NCBI RefSeq assembly: GCF_001465545.3
Contig: NZ_CP013480.3
Span: 3,906,001 to 3,970,000 of the forward strand
Reading direction: 5' to 3'
Length of the DNA: 64,000 bases
From: Pandoraea norimbergensis
Lineage (GTDB): Bacteria > Pseudomonadota > Gammaproteobacteria > Burkholderiales > Burkholderiaceae
Position numbers and translations under genes: made by a program. Within the stretch, counting starts at the first letter, position 1; every line of letters begins with the position of its first letter. Below, one piece after another: positions 1 to 10,121 of the stretch. The notes below the pieces were generated by a model. That model ran no database searches and was not told where the DNA came from. It saw only the letters and a list, made by a program, of their open reading frames with translations.

Positions 1-805
1 CGGTGAGCGGCACCACGCGCAGCGCCTCGCCGTCCGGCACCTGCGAGTAGACGCCGACCGCCTCGCGCGGCGCCACGGCCATGCCGAGGTTGGCGCGCAC
101 CATGCGGCACACGGCCTCGAACGTCGATACGTGAATGCGGAATTTGACGGTCTTGCCCTGCTCGGCCGCGATGCGCCGCAGGACGGTGTACATGGCGCTG
201 TCAGGATGCACGCCGATGTGGTCGAAATCGAGTGTCTCGGTGAAGGCCAACTGACTGGCATTGGCGAGCGAATGCTCCCGATGCAGCACGGCCACGATCT
301 GGTCGTGGCGGTAGGGGAAGACTTCAACGTCGCGGGTGTCGACGGCGTCCCAGCAGATGCCAATGTCAGTCGCCCCTTCCGCCACGCCGCGCACCACCTG
401 AGCGCTGGTGTGTTCTTCGAGATCGACCTTCACGCCCTCGTGGCGGCGCAGGAACGCGCCGAGTTCATCGGGCAGCGTCTCGACGATGGACGACACATTG
501 GCAAAGATGCGAATGTGGCCGCGCACACCACTGGTGTATTCGGACAAGTCGCCCTGCATCTTCTCGAGGCTGCGCAGCACATTACGCGCGTGGTGAAGCA
601 GCGCTTCGCCGGCCGGCGTGGCGCGCACCCCCCACTTGTGCCGTTGCAACAGCGCGGAGCCGACCAGCGACTCCAGATCGTTGATGCGCTTGCTGACCGC
701 CGATGGGGCGATGAACTCGCGCTCGGCGGCGCGGGCAATGCTGCTCTCCTCGCAAACGGCAACGAACAGACGCAGCGATACCAGATCGATCCGCCAAAGC
801 GCCAT
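1..805 (-). CDS. LysR-family transcriptional regulator (3' end outside window)
   Basis: This is a DNA-binding regulator of the LysR family, read on the minus strand and cut by the left window edge, so only about 268 N-terminal codons are visible. It begins MALWRIDLVSLRLFVAVCEE, followed by the typical helix-turn-helix (A-x-x-E-F-I-A-P-S-A-V-S-K-R-I-N-D-L-E), then an effector-binding domain with the family pattern (G-H-I-R-I-F-A-N near residue 90). The ATG at 805 is preferred because GGGAG lies 6-7 nt upstream; an in-frame ATG at 829 lacks such a site. The target is unknown. The next gene upstream is the ABC permease on the same strand, almost 500 bp away, so an operon is unlikely. The family call is firm, the ligand is not. 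Confidence 0.85.
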   Translation of the reverse strand, partial: MALWRIDLVSLRLFVAVCEESSIARAAEREFIAPSAVSKRINDLESLVGSALLQRHKWGVRATPAGEALLHHARNVLRSLEKMQGDLSEYTSGVRGHIRIFANVSSIVETLPDELGAFLRRHEGVKVDLEEHTSAQVVRGVAEGATDIGICWDAVDTRDVEVFPYRHDQIVAVLHREHSLANASQLAFTETLDFDHIGVHPDSAMYTVLRRIAAEQGKTVKFRIHVSTFEAVCRMVRANLGMAVAPREAVGVYSQVPDGEALRVVPLT

Positions 806-1295
806 GCCAGTCTCCCGAAGGCACTGCATTGACAGCGATTGTGCGACGCAAGGGGTAAAAATGCCACTTCGATACCGCTTTCCCCCGGTTCGCCGGCACA
901 CGAAAACAACACTGCAGCCCCGTTGCGACGCCTTGCACTGACATGACGATTGCGGCGCGAAACGGTGAGTCGGGGGGATGGAAGGGACGGCAAGACGCCA
1001 GGTTGCGAGACTCCACCGGACGCCAAGCGTCCGTCTCGGTAAGCCGGTGCCGGTCCCTCCCAGGCGCCGCTAACGCATCGCTCCGGACACCAGAACGGCA
1101 CTCCAGCCGCCGTCTGCCGTGTTGAACGATGCCTCAGGCGGCGGTGCCGACGCCATGGCCATGAACAGCCAACATTTGCAAATGACGATCGCAATCATTT
1201 TGTTGACGCTCAGTCTCCCCGGTAACGTTGCCGGGTCTGATTCGACTATAGTGCGGCGCTATCGCAGCGGCAACTGATAAACGTTTCAGTATTTT
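806..1295. other. intergenic region, no supported gene
   Basis: This 490-bp gap lies between the ABC permease and the LysR gene, both on the minus strand. The open frames across it have low-complexity Arg/Ala/Pro translations and no recognisable motif, so I call no gene. It should contain the LysR promoter and the end of the permease transcript. A short ACTGA/TCAGT inverted repeat at about 1272-1290 lies just beyond the permease stop, but it has no T tract on the minus strand. Confidence 0.5.
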
Positions 1296-3083
1296 TCAAG
1301 CGCGCCGGGCGATCGCCCTTGCCAGCACCAGCACCGGCAGCAAGCCGACGGCCACGAGCGTGAGGGCCGGCACGGCGGCCTCGGCCAACCGTTCGTCGGC
1401 GGCCAGATGACTGGTGACCACGGCGAGCGTGTCCATATTGAAGGGACGCAACGCCAGCGTGGCGGGCAGCTCTTTCATGACGTCGACAAAGACGAGCAGC
1501 GCCGCCGTCAGCACGCTGCCGCGCAACAGCGGCAGATGCACGCGCCGCAGCATGGCCCAGCCGCCCACGCCGAGACTGCGTGAGCTGGCGTCGAGATTAG
1601 GGGAAATTCTGGCGAAGCCCGCATCCACGCTTTGCAAGGCGGCGGGCAGGAATCGCACGAGATAGGCATAGATCAGCACGCCGGCCGTGCCCGCCAGCAC
1701 CAGACCGTCGGCACCGAGCAGGTCGCCGAGCCAGGTGTCCAGCCGCAGCACCGGTGTGAGGATACCGAGGGCGATCACCGCGCCCGGAATCGCATAGCCC
1801 ACACCGACAAGGCGTACGGCCGCCCGTGTGGCGCGGCCCGGGGTCTGCCGCTGCGCATAGCCGAGCACGATCGCGAAGACGCTCGCCACCAACGCTGCCG
1901 CACCTGCGAGCCGCACGGTGTTGTAGACCCATTCCCCATAGCGCGACCACGGCACCTGATCGAGTTCGGAAACGGCCAGCCGAAGCATGATGACCGCCGG
2001 CAGAAGGAAGCCGATGATCAGCGGCAACACGCAGACGAGGGTGGCCAGCCAAGCGCGTCCGCCCCGAAGCACCGTGCGGCGCGCCGTGGTCGGTGCCCGG
2101 CCCGGCGCCCCGTAGTAGCGCAGGCGTGCGCGACCGCGCGCCTCCAGCATCAGCAGTACCAGCACGGCGGCCAGCAGACAGACCGAAAGTTGCGCGGCGG
2201 CAACGCGGTCGCCCATCGACAGCCACGCACGGTAAATGCCGGTCGTGAACGTGGGCACCCCGAAGTAGGCCACGGCGCCGTAGTCGGCGAGCGTCTCCAT
2301 GAGGACGAGGGCCACGGCCGCCACCAGCGCCGGCCGCGCCAGCGGCAACGCCACGCGCCAGAACGCCTGCCACGGGGTGCAGCCCAACGTGCGGGCCGCT
2401 TCGAGGAATCGCTGGCTATGGTCGAGAAACGCCGTGCGTGCCAGCAAATAGACGTACGGATAGAACGCCCCGGCGAAGACCCACGCCGCGCCATACCACG
2501 AACGGATCTCGGGGAATGCGCTCAGGCGATCGACGCCCAATGCCCGACGCAGCGCCGTTTGCACCGGGCCGGAGAACTGGAGGAAGTCGGTATAGGCGTA
2601 GGCCGTGACGTAGGCCGGCATGGCGAGCGGCAGAATCAGCGCCCACGCCAGCACACGCCGCCCGGGGAACGCGTAGTGCACGACGAGCCACGCACTCGAC
2701 ACGCCCATCGCCAGCACGCCGACGGCCACGGCCAGCGAAATACGCAGCGAATTCAGCGCGTACTCGGGCAGGACCGTGTCGAGCATGTGCAGCAGGATGG
2801 CGCGCGTGTTGGCATCCCCCGCGCCCAGCGCGGCCACGATGCCGAACATCGGGACGAGGACCACCAGCGCCGGCAGCCACGCGGCAAGCAGCCATATCCA
2901 TTTGCCGTGGCCCAGACGCAGACGCGCAACGCGCGGTGCGCTCGGGGCCGCGTCGACTTTTGCAGTTGATGCCGCAGCCGATGCCGCAGCCCCGTCAATC
3001 GAACGGTTCTCCCGTTCGGCAGTCGGCCCGTGGGTGCCTGGGGCAAGGTCGGAAGCGGCGCGCGGCGGGGGCGTCGAGGGCAT
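1296..3083 (-). CDS. ABC transporter permease, double-domain FbpB type (probable iron(III) importer)
   Basis: Inner-membrane permease with two fused binding-protein-dependent transport domains, as in FbpB/AfuB/ThiP proteins; about 595 residues from the ATG at 3083. Two EAA loops that contact the ATPase are visible: EAARTLGCTPWQAFWR near residue 230, and a second with the pattern A-S-S-R-S-L-G-V-G in the C-terminal half. About 12 hydrophobic segments surround them. The first 60 residues are Ala/Pro-rich and may be partly untranslated. A TTG six bases upstream is an alternative start; neither has a clear ribosome-binding site. The matching ATPase is divergent, starting at 3412, and no binding protein is seen in the window. 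Iron(III) is the usual substrate for this architecture, but thiamine or aminoethylphosphonate permeases look similar. Confidence 0.8.
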   Translation of the reverse strand: MPSTPPPRAASDLAPGTHGPTAERENRSIDGAAASAAASTAKVDAAPSAPRVARLRLGHGKWIWLLAAWLPALVVLVPMFGIVAALGAGDANTRAILLHMLDTVLPEYALNSLRISLAVAVGVLAMGVSSAWLVVHYAFPGRRVLAWALILPLAMPAYVTAYAYTDFLQFSGPVQTALRRALGVDRLSAFPEIRSWYGAAWVFAGAFYPYVYLLARTAFLDHSQRFLEAARTLGCTPWQAFWRVALPLARPALVAAVALVLMETLADYGAVAYFGVPTFTTGIYRAWLSMGDRVAAAQLSVCLLAAVLVLLMLEARGRARLRYYGAPGRAPTTARRTVLRGGRAWLATLVCVLPLIIGFLLPAVIMLRLAVSELDQVPWSRYGEWVYNTVRLAGAAALVASVFAIVLGYAQRQTPGRATRAAVRLVGVGYAIPGAVIALGILTPVLRLDTWLGDLLGADGLVLAGTAGVLIYAYLVRFLPAALQSVDAGFARISPNLDASSRSLGVGGWAMLRRVHLPLLRGSVLTAALLVFVDVMKELPATLALRPFNMDTLAVVTSHLAADERLAEAAVPALTLVAVGLLPVLVLARAIARRA

Positions 3084-3213
3084 CGGCAAATCGAATTCAG
3101 TGGGTCGGTTGACGGATCAATCGGAACGTATGGGACACGTGGCATGGCCTGCGCCGAGGTCGACGCCCGCCCCGTGAGGGAACCGGCAGACGTTCACCGG
3201 TCTAAACGTGCTG

Positions 3214-3235
3214 TAAATTATACGCATTCGCAATC
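3214..3235 (-). promoter_or_regulatory. putative promoter -10 with Fur-like sequence upstream of the permease
   Basis: On the minus strand, a perfect TATAAT occupies 3222-3217, about 135 bp upstream of the permease start. It is preceded by GATTGCGAATGCG, which reads as loosely repeated GAWTGC hexamers resembling Fur-box half sites. No good -35 is visible at 17 bp spacing. The hexamer match is seen directly; iron regulation is inferred from the transporter type only. Confidence 0.3.
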
Positions 3236-3300
3236 GCATCTCTGACGCCCGGGTTGGCGGAAAGTGCCCAGCATGCATGGGGCGCGATTTCGGTTCGATG

Positions 3301-3352
3301 ATTTGCCCGGAAGATTTGCCCCGACAATTTGCCCGGATAATTTGCCCAGATA
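3301..3352 (+). repeat. four tandem 13-bp direct repeats in the divergent intergenic region
   Basis: Four head-to-tail 13-mers start at 3301, 3314, 3327 and 3340, each beginning ATTTGCCC and ending in a variable GGAAG, CGACA, GGATA or AGATA. A partial fifth (ATT) follows. The array sits 60 bp before the ATPase start, between the divergent permease and ATPase genes. It could be an array of protein-binding sites or a slippage-prone tract; the sequence does not decide between them. Confidence 0.8.
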
Positions 3353-3411
3353 ATTGACGTCGCGGTCGTCTGTGCGTCTGTGTTGTTTTCCCTCTGAACC
3401 CCTCGCCCGTC

Positions 3412-4554
3412 ATGTCTCTGCCCTACCTGCTGCTCGATCACATCACCGTCACGTACGACACCGCCGGCCACACCCACACGGCCGTGCGTGATCTGTCGCT
3501 GTCGCTCGCGCGCGGAGAAATTGGCTGCCTGCTCGGCCCGTCGGGCTGCGGCAAGACCACGGTGCTGCGCGCCGTGTGCGGTTTCGAGCCGCTGGGCGGC
3601 GGGCGTATCGTCCTCGACGGCCACGAAGTCGCCAATGCGCAGGCCAGCGAACCGCCGGAACGGCGGCACATCGGCGTGGTGTTTCAGGATTACGCGCTGT
3701 TCCCGCATCTGAACGTGGCCCAGAACATCGGTTTCGGGCTGGGACGCATCCCGCGCGTAGAACGGAATTCACGGGTGGAAGACCTCGCCGAGCGCGTCGG
3801 CCTTGCCGGGGCGTTGCGCAAGTATCCGCACGAACTCTCTGGCGGTCAGCAGCAACGTGTGGCGCTCGCCCGCGCGCTCGCCCCTTCGCCGGCCCTGCTG
3901 CTGCTCGACGAGCCATTCTCGAATCTGGATCTCGACTTGCGCGAACGCCTTGCCGTGGAAGTGCGCGAGATCATTCGCGCCAGTGGTGCCACGGCCATTC
4001 TCGTCACGCACGATCAGCACGAAGCCTTCGCCATGGCCGACCGGATCGGGGTGATGCACGCGGGCGCCATTGCGCAATGGTCACCGGCCCGTGAGTTGTG
4101 GCAGACACCCGCCAACCGCGTGGTGGCCGACTTTATCGGTCGCGGCACGCTGGTACCGGGGTCGTTTCGTCAGCATGTTGGGAAGGGGGAGCATGGCGAG
4201 GCTGGCAGCATCGCCCTCGAAATCGGGGAAATCGCCACCACGCCTGCGCTGGCGGCGCAGTTGCAGCGTTCGGCTTCGGGCGAAATGCCGTTTGCCGTCG
4301 ATGTGCTGCTGCGGGCCGATGACATTACGCACGACCCGGCGAGCCCATTCGAAGCCACGCTCGTGCGGCGGGCGTTTCGCGGCGCCGATCAGCTCTACAC
4401 CCTGCGGCTTGCTTCTGGCCACGAAATCATCGCCCGCGTCGATGGCGATCTGACCCATGAAACGGGGGAACGCGTGGGCCTGCGGCTCACGGTGCGGCAC
4501 CCGGTGGCGTTTGCGGCGACCACTTCGGGGACACCGTCACCCGGAGGCTGGTAA
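3412..4554 (+). CDS. ABC transporter ATP-binding protein, FbpC/PotA type
   Basis: Cytoplasmic ATPase of 380 residues that should power the divergent double-domain permease. Motifs in order are Walker [10 protein letters not shown] (42-50), Q-loop FQDYALFPH (91-99), signature LSGGQQQR (142-149), Walker B LLLLDEP (162-168) and H-loop H200 in VTHDQHEA. The C-terminal 140 residues form a TOBE-like regulatory region, as in FbpC and PotA. The gene is divergent from the permease with about 330 bp between them, an unusual split of what is often one operon. thyA follows after 23 bp on the same strand, so read-through is possible. Substrate specificity cannot be taken from the ATPase. Confidence 0.88.
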   Translation: MSLPYLLLDHITVTYDTAGHTHTAVRDLSLSLARGEIGCLLGPSGCGKTTVLRAVCGFEPLGGGRIVLDGHEVANAQASEPPERRHIGVVFQDYALFPHLNVAQNIGFGLGRIPRVERNSRVEDLAERVGLAGALRKYPHELSGGQQQRVALARALAPSPALLLLDEPFSNLDLDLRERLAVEVREIIRASGATAILVTHDQHEAFAMADRIGVMHAGAIAQWSPARELWQTPANRVVADFIGRGTLVPGSFRQHVGKGEHGEAGSIALEIGEIATTPALAAQLQRSASGEMPFAVDVLLRADDITHDPASPFEATLVRRAFRGADQLYTLRLASGHEIIARVDGDLTHETGERVGLRLTVRHPVAFAATTSGTPSPGGW

Positions 4555-4577
4555 AATCCGCCAAAACGGATGGACTT

Positions 4578-5372
4578 ATGAAACAGTACCTCGACTTCAT
4601 GCGCCATGTGCTCGACCATGGCACCGAAAAGACCGATCGCACCGGCACGGGCACGCGCTCGGTCTTCGGCTATCAGATGCGCTTCGACTTGCAGGCCGGG
4701 TTCCCGCTCGTCACGACCAAAAAGGTGCACACCAAGTCCATCGTGCACGAACTGCTGTGGTTCCTTCAGGGCAGCACGAACGTGCGTTACCTTCAGGAAA
4801 ACGGTGTGTCGATCTGGAACGAATGGGCCGATGCGGACGGTGAGCTTGGCCCCGTCTACGGCGCGCAATGGCGCTCGTGGCCTACACCGGACGGCAGCCA
4901 TATCGACCAGATCACCCAGTTGGTCGACCAGATTCGCAAGAACCCCGACTCGCGCCGCCTGATCGTCTCGGCGTGGAACGTGAGCGAGATTCCGCGCATG
5001 GCGCTGCCGCCCTGCCACGCGTTCTTCCAGTTCTATGTGGCGGACGGCAAGCTCTCGTGCCAGTTGTATCAGCGCAGCGCCGATATTTTCCTCGGCGTGC
5101 CGTTCAACATTGCGAGCTACGCGTTGCTCACGCACATGATGGCGCAGCAAACCGGGCTGGAAGTCGGCGACTTCATCTGGACCGGCGGCGACTGCCATCT
5201 GTACAACAATCACCTCGAACAGGTGCGCACGCAGCTCGCCCGTGAGCCGTTCCCGCTGCCGAAGCTCGAAATCTCGCGCAAGCCGGACTCCATCTTCGAT
5301 TATCGCTACGAAGATTTTCATATCGTCGGATACGAAGCGCATCCGCATATCAAGGCACCGGTGGCCGTATGA
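4578..5372 (+). CDS. thyA: thymidylate synthase
   Basis: Converts dUMP and methylene-tetrahydrofolate to dTMP and dihydrofolate. The protein is 264 residues, the same length as the E. coli enzyme. The catalytic cysteine is C146 in [12 protein letters not shown], and the dUMP-binding segment [20 protein letters not shown] follows. The N-terminal [11 protein letters not shown] phosphate-binding loop is intact. The gene overlaps folA by ATGA, and folA recycles the dihydrofolate made here, so the two are translationally coupled. A TAAAAT -10-like hexamer overlaps the end of the upstream ATPase gene (4552-4557), and a small ATCCG/CGGAT inverted repeat sits just before the start. Confidence 0.98.
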   Translation: MKQYLDFMRHVLDHGTEKTDRTGTGTRSVFGYQMRFDLQAGFPLVTTKKVHTKSIVHELLWFLQGSTNVRYLQENGVSIWNEWADADGELGPVYGAQWRSWPTPDGSHIDQITQLVDQIRKNPDSRRLIVSAWNVSEIPRMALPPCHAFFQFYVADGKLSCQLYQRSADIFLGVPFNIASYALLTHMMAQQTGLEVGDFIWTGGDCHLYNNHLEQVRTQLAREPFPLPKLEISRKPDSIFDYRYEDFHIVGYEAHPHIKAPVAV

Positions 5373-5857
5373 CTTTGTTGACACTGGTGGTCGCCCGCGC
5401 CGAGAACGGCGTGATCGGGCGCGACAATCAATTGCCGTGGCGCCTGCCGGAAGACCTCGCGCACTTCAAACGCACCACGCTCGGCAAGCCGGTCGTGATG
5501 GGCCGCAAGACGTACGATTCGATCGGCCGTCCGCTGCCGGGACGCCGCAACATCGTGGTGTCGCGCAATGCCGACCTGAAGATCGAGGGGTGTGAGGTCG
5601 CAAGCTCGCTGATCGACGCCATGCGGTTGTGCGTCGGTGCGGAAGAGATCTGCCTGATTGGCGGCGCGCAGTTGTACGCCGAGGCGCTGCCGAGCGCCGA
5701 CAAGGTGATCGTCACGGAAATTGCGAAGGCATTCGACGGTGACGCGCACTTCCCGGCGCTGGCCACCGGGCAATGGCGTGAGACGGCGCGTGAAACGCAC
5801 CACTCACCGGCACCGAACGACTTCAACTACGCGTTCGTGACTTACGAGCGGATTTGA
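5369..5857 (+). CDS. folA: dihydrofolate reductase
   Basis: Reduces dihydrofolate to tetrahydrofolate with NADPH; target of trimethoprim. The protein has 162 residues, the usual size of a chromosomal DHFR. The Met-20 loop region reads [20 protein letters not shown] with the catalytic acid at D29, and the NADPH-binding [18 protein letters not shown] follows. The start ATG shares bases with the thyA stop (ATGA at 5369-5372), so it depends on thyA translation. No terminator with a T tract is seen in the 72 bp before the convergent GGDEF gene. Confidence 0.97.
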   Translation: MTLLTLVVARAENGVIGRDNQLPWRLPEDLAHFKRTTLGKPVVMGRKTYDSIGRPLPGRRNIVVSRNADLKIEGCEVASSLIDAMRLCVGAEEICLIGGAQLYAEALPSADKVIVTEIAKAFDGDAHFPALATGQWRETARETHHSPAPNDFNYAFVTYERI

Positions 5858-5929
5858 CGCGGGCGTTGGTGCCTGTGCCACTCACCTCATCGCTTTATCG
5901 CTTCACTGCTTCATCGCCCCATTCAGCCA

Positions 5930-7405
5930 TCACGCGCTAAGGTTGCCGCGCTGCGCGTCGATGGCTGGGCTGGCGGCACTTCCCTCGCCCCCTGAATTCC
6001 CTGCATTTCCTGCATTGCCCGCGCTGTCGTCAATGCGCACCCCCATATGAATGCGGTCGCGCCCAAGACGTTTTGCCGCATAGAGCGCCCCGTCGGCCTG
6101 AGCGATCAGCCGCTCCGGCGTGTCGCTCGCGTCGTTCGCTTTCGGCACGTGGGTCGCGCAACCGACACTCACGGTCACGTAGCCGAGCGGGCCGGGGCCG
6201 GGCCGTGCGAGCGCGCGGACGCTTTCTGTCACGCGCGTTGCCACGAACTGCGCACCGTTCACATCGGTGTCCGGCAACACGATCACGAACTCTTCGCCGC
6301 CGTAGCGCGCCACCAGATCGGTCGGGCGATGCGTTGCCCGCATGAGTGCCACGGCCACGTTCTCCAGACACTCGTCGCCCACCGGGTGACCGTACAGATC
6401 GTTGTATTTCTTGAAGTGATCGACGTCGACCATCAGTAGCGACAACGGCCGCGCCGTACGGCGGGCCAATTCGAAATCATGCGGAAACCGTTCGTTGAAA
6501 TACCGACGGTTGAAGATGCCGGTCAGCGCGTCTCGATTGCTGTACTCGATCAGGCGCAGGTGTGCGCGCGTCAACTCGCGATAGAGCCGCGTCACTTCCC
6601 ACACCAATACACAAACGAGCAGCCCCGGTGCCGACATGCTGAACAAGCGCGCCAGATACCAGCCGAGCGAAAAGCGCACCGTGCTCATCAGGCTGAGGAG
6701 CGTATCGGTCACGCAGGCGAGTACGGCAAGCGCTACCCATACGTCGAGCACCGTGCGCAAGCGCCCCAGCGACAGCACGCCACCGAGCGCCGCCAGATTC
6801 AGCAGCAACAAGACGAACGCCGCACCGCTATCGGAGAAATCACCGGGGGCGGTCGCCGGCGCCAGCGCTGGTGGCAGCGGTACCGCAAGCGCCGTCAGGC
6901 ACAACAGCGCGGCCACGATGAGCGGCAAGCCGACGAACATCCATGTCGCCCGCCCCGGCGGCGGCAACTGCGTAATCGATTGCGGAGTGAACATACGCCG
7001 CGAGACCATCGCGACAAGCACCATGATGGGGAAACCGGCGTGCCAGAACACCCAGATCCAGCCGGACGTGCTTGGGCGGGCGCCGAACAGGCCCTGCGGA
7101 GAAAACAGCCCCGGATACGTCAGCAACTGCATGGCCACGGTGAGAGCGGCGAAGGCGTAGGCCCCTGCCAACAGTCCGTAGACCGGCAAGCGGCTGACTT
7201 GGAATTGTGCGGCGAGGAGAAACGAGACGATCGTAGCCGTCGTGAAAACGGTCAGCCCGCACATCGGCAGGAACGGCGCCACAGCCGGCAACGGCGACGT
7301 CGCCTGCGGGGCAGCAAGCACGAGCGCGCAGAGAATGATGAGCGCCAGACAGCCAGCGAACGCTAGTTGCGCACGCGACGCACGCTCCATGAGAAAGCCG
7401 TCCAT
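5930..7405 (-). CDS. membrane-anchored diguanylate cyclase (MASE4-like N-terminus plus GGDEF)
   Basis: Predicted to make cyclic di-GMP from two GTP. Residues 1-270 hold about eight hydrophobic segments resembling a MASE4-type sensor. Residues 285-450 form a GGDEF domain with the active-site signature GGEEF (369-373). The inhibitory I-site RxxD is intact: R360-P-T-D sits five residues before the signature, so product inhibition is expected. The start ATG at 7405 has AGGA six bases upstream. The C-terminal tail is low complexity, with repeated GNA triplets (NAGNAGNSGGEG). No EAL domain is fused and no partner gene is adjacent, so the controlled process is unknown. Confidence 0.9.
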   Translation of the reverse strand: MDGFLMERASRAQLAFAGCLALIILCALVLAAPQATSPLPAVAPFLPMCGLTVFTTATIVSFLLAAQFQVSRLPVYGLLAGAYAFAALTVAMQLLTYPGLFSPQGLFGARPSTSGWIWVFWHAGFPIMVLVAMVSRRMFTPQSITQLPPPGRATWMFVGLPLIVAALLCLTALAVPLPPALAPATAPGDFSDSGAAFVLLLLNLAALGGVLSLGRLRTVLDVWVALAVLACVTDTLLSLMSTVRFSLGWYLARLFSMSAPGLLVCVLVWEVTRLYRELTRAHLRLIEYSNRDALTGIFNRRYFNERFPHDFELARRTARPLSLLMVDVDHFKKYNDLYGHPVGDECLENVAVALMRATHRPTDLVARYGGEEFVIVLPDTDVNGAQFVATRVTESVRALARPGPGPLGYVTVSVGCATHVPKANDASDTPERLIAQADGALYAAKRLGRDRIHMGVRIDDSAGNAGNAGNSGGEGSAASPAIDAQRGNLSA

Positions 7406-7555
7406 GAATGTCCTTTCTGCCCGTTTTCACGCAGCATGCACCAATTCCGGTTGACTGCCAATCGGCACACAGGCAATCGCCTTTCCTTGCCCTTCACAGC
7501 GCGAAACCCGAACCTTTACGTTGGCCGATGTCACCGCTGACGGGGTCATTCAATA

Positions 7556-7602
7556 GGAAAACGGCATCGACAGGAGGTGATTTACACCCACCGTCGATGC
7601 CG
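7556..7602 (-). terminator. rho-independent terminator of the liv operon
   Basis: A perfect 10-bp inverted repeat, CGGCATCGAC (7562-7571) and GTCGATGCCG (7593-7602), encloses a second small hairpin, GGTG-ATTTA-CACC. On the minus strand the stem is followed by TTTTCC. It lies about 100 bp beyond the livF stop and 150 bp before the GGDEF gene start. The rest of 7406-7703 shows no gene. Confidence 0.75.
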
Positions 7603-7703
7603 CTGACGTGGCCATCCAACCGACGACGAGGGATCGACGTCACATCGGTGCCACCCGAGCATGGAGCGCCACGCAAACGCGCCGTCTCCCCTGCCCCGTC
7701 GCA

Positions 7704-8413
<710 letters not shown>

Positions 8414-8417
<4 letters not shown>

Positions 8418-9214
8418 GCCTTGTCCTCCCCGCTGGCTGCGAGTGCGGCGATATCTTCATCGTCATCGCGGCCCAGATAAGCCTCGATCACCTGCGGGTT
8501 GTTCTTGATCTCGTCCGGGTTGCCTTCGGCGATGATGCGGCCGAAGTTCAGCACCGCGATACGCTCGCACAGGCCCATCACGAAACGCATGTCGTGCTCG
8601 ATCATGAAGATCGTGTAACCGCGCGCCTTGATGTTCTCGATCTCGCTCATGAGATCGACCTTCTCACCCGTGTTCATGCCGGCTACCGGCTCGTCGAGCA
8701 GCAACAGCTTCGGCTCGGTGGCCAGCGCTCGGGCAAGTTCGAGCTTGCGCTGATCGCCGTAAGAGAGGTTGTCGGCGATGTCGTACGCCTTGTGATCGAG
8801 CTTCACCCACGAGAGCAACTCGTGCGCACGTTCACGCGAGCGCTTCTCCATGTCGCGAAAACCCGGCAGCGAGAGCAGCAACCCGGCCGGTCCGTACGTG
8901 AGATGGCGATGCATCCCCACCACCACGTTCTCGATCAGCGTCATCTCCTTGAAGATGCGGATGTTCTGGAACGTTCGGGCAATGCCGCGCTGCGTAATCT
9001 TGTGCGGCTTCTGCCCCACCAGACTCTCGCCGTTGAACGTGATGCTGCCGCCAGTCGGCTGCAACAGGCCGGTGATCAGGTTGAACACCGTCGTCTTGCC
9101 GGCGCCGTTCGGTCCGATCAAACCGAAGATAGTGCCCTGCGGCACCTCGATATTCACGTCCTGCAACACGTGCAGGCCGCCGAATCGCTTGGAAATATTA
9201 GTCAGCTTGAGCAT
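8414..9214 (-). CDS. livG: branched-chain amino-acid ABC transporter ATPase LivG
   Basis: First ATPase of the importer, 266 residues. Walker A is GPNGAGKTT, the Q-loop is ARTFQNIRIF, the signature LSYGDQRKLELARAL has the Tyr for Gly replacement typical of LivG, and Walker B is LLLLDEPVAGMN. The C-terminus carries an acidic tail (GRDDDEDIAALAASGEDKA) somewhat beyond the family core. It lies 18 bp after livM and overlaps livF by four bases, so the ATPases are coupled in translation. Confidence 0.93.
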
Positions 9215-9232
9215 GTCGTATCCCCTGTCCGC

Positions 9233-10108
9233 TTACGTGGAAGAGGCCGAACGCGTCTTGCCGGCACGGAACCACCGGCGAAAACGTGTCGGGTCCCAGA
9301 TGCCCTTGGGCAGGAACAACACGATCAGCACCAGAATCAGCCCGTTGACCACAAGACGGAAATCGTTGAACGCGCGCAGCATCTCCGGCAACAGCGTCAG
9401 GATCGTGCTGCCGAGCACCGGGCCCACGAGACCGTTGATACCGCCGAGAATCGCCATCGTCAGAATCTCCACGCCGCGATCGAAGCCGTACTCGTTCGGG
9501 CCGATGAAGAACGTCAGATGCGCATTGAGTGCACCGGCCAGACCTGCCAGCACGGCGCCCAGCACGAACGCCAGCATCTTGTAGCCGGTGACGTTGATGC
9601 CCATGAGGCCCGCCGCCGTCTCGTCTTCCTTGATGGCTTCGAACGCACGGCCGATCTTGGAGCGGCGCAGGCGCCACAGCACGGCCAGCGTAATCACCAC
9701 GGCCCCAGCCACGTGCCACCACTGCGTGAGTTGCGGAATGCCGTTCAGGCCGAGTGCACCGCCCGTCAGGTCTTCAGTGTTCAGGATCAGCACGCGCACG
9801 ACTTCGCCGAAGCCGAGCGTGGCCATCGCCAGATACACGCCCGACAGGCGCAGCGTCGGCTTGCCGATGATGAACGCGACGAGTGCCGGTGCCGCCATGC
9901 CACCCGCGAGCGACACCGCAAACGGCATCTCGTAGTTCATCGTCAACAGTGCCGCCGTGTAAGCGCCAATGCCCATGAACGCCGCATTGGCCATCGCGAG
10001 CATGCCGCACGAGAGCGTGAGGTAAATCGACAGCGCCAGCAGCGCATTGGTGCCCAACGTCAGCACCAAATTGCTGTACACCGCCCAGAAATTATTGAAC
10101 CAGTCCAT
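9233..10108 (-). CDS. livM: branched-chain amino-acid ABC transporter permease LivM
   Basis: Inner-membrane permease subunit of 291 residues with about eight hydrophobic segments. The family motif is visible: GRAFEAIKEDETAAGLMGIN, the cytoplasmic coupling loop that docks on the ATPases. It lacks the long N-terminal extension of E. coli LivM, as is usual in Burkholderiaceae. It follows livH after 13 bp and precedes livG by 18 bp. It should form a heterodimer with LivH. Confidence 0.92.
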   Translation of the reverse strand: MDWFNNFWAVYSNLVLTLGTNALLALSIYLTLSCGMLAMANAAFMGIGAYTAALLTMNYEMPFAVSLAGGMAAPALVAFIIGKPTLRLSGVYLAMATLGFGEVVRVLILNTEDLTGGALGLNGIPQLTQWWHVAGAVVITLAVLWRLRRSKIGRAFEAIKEDETAAGLMGINVTGYKMLAFVLGAVLAGLAGALNAHLTFFIGPNEYGFDRGVEILTMAILGGINGLVGPVLGSTILTLLPEMLRAFNDFRLVVNGLILVLIVLFLPKGIWDPTRFRRWFRAGKTRSASST

Positions 10109-10121
10109 TGCGCCCCCGTAA

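Noticed and set aside
131..832. Open frame of 233 codons on the plus strand
   Set aside because: It is antisense to the LysR gene, whose helix-turn-helix and effector domain are clearly readable on the minus strand.
1632..2969. Open frame of 445 codons on the plus strand
   Set aside because: Antisense to the ABC permease; translation is Arg/His/Gln-rich with no motif, a common artefact of high GC content.
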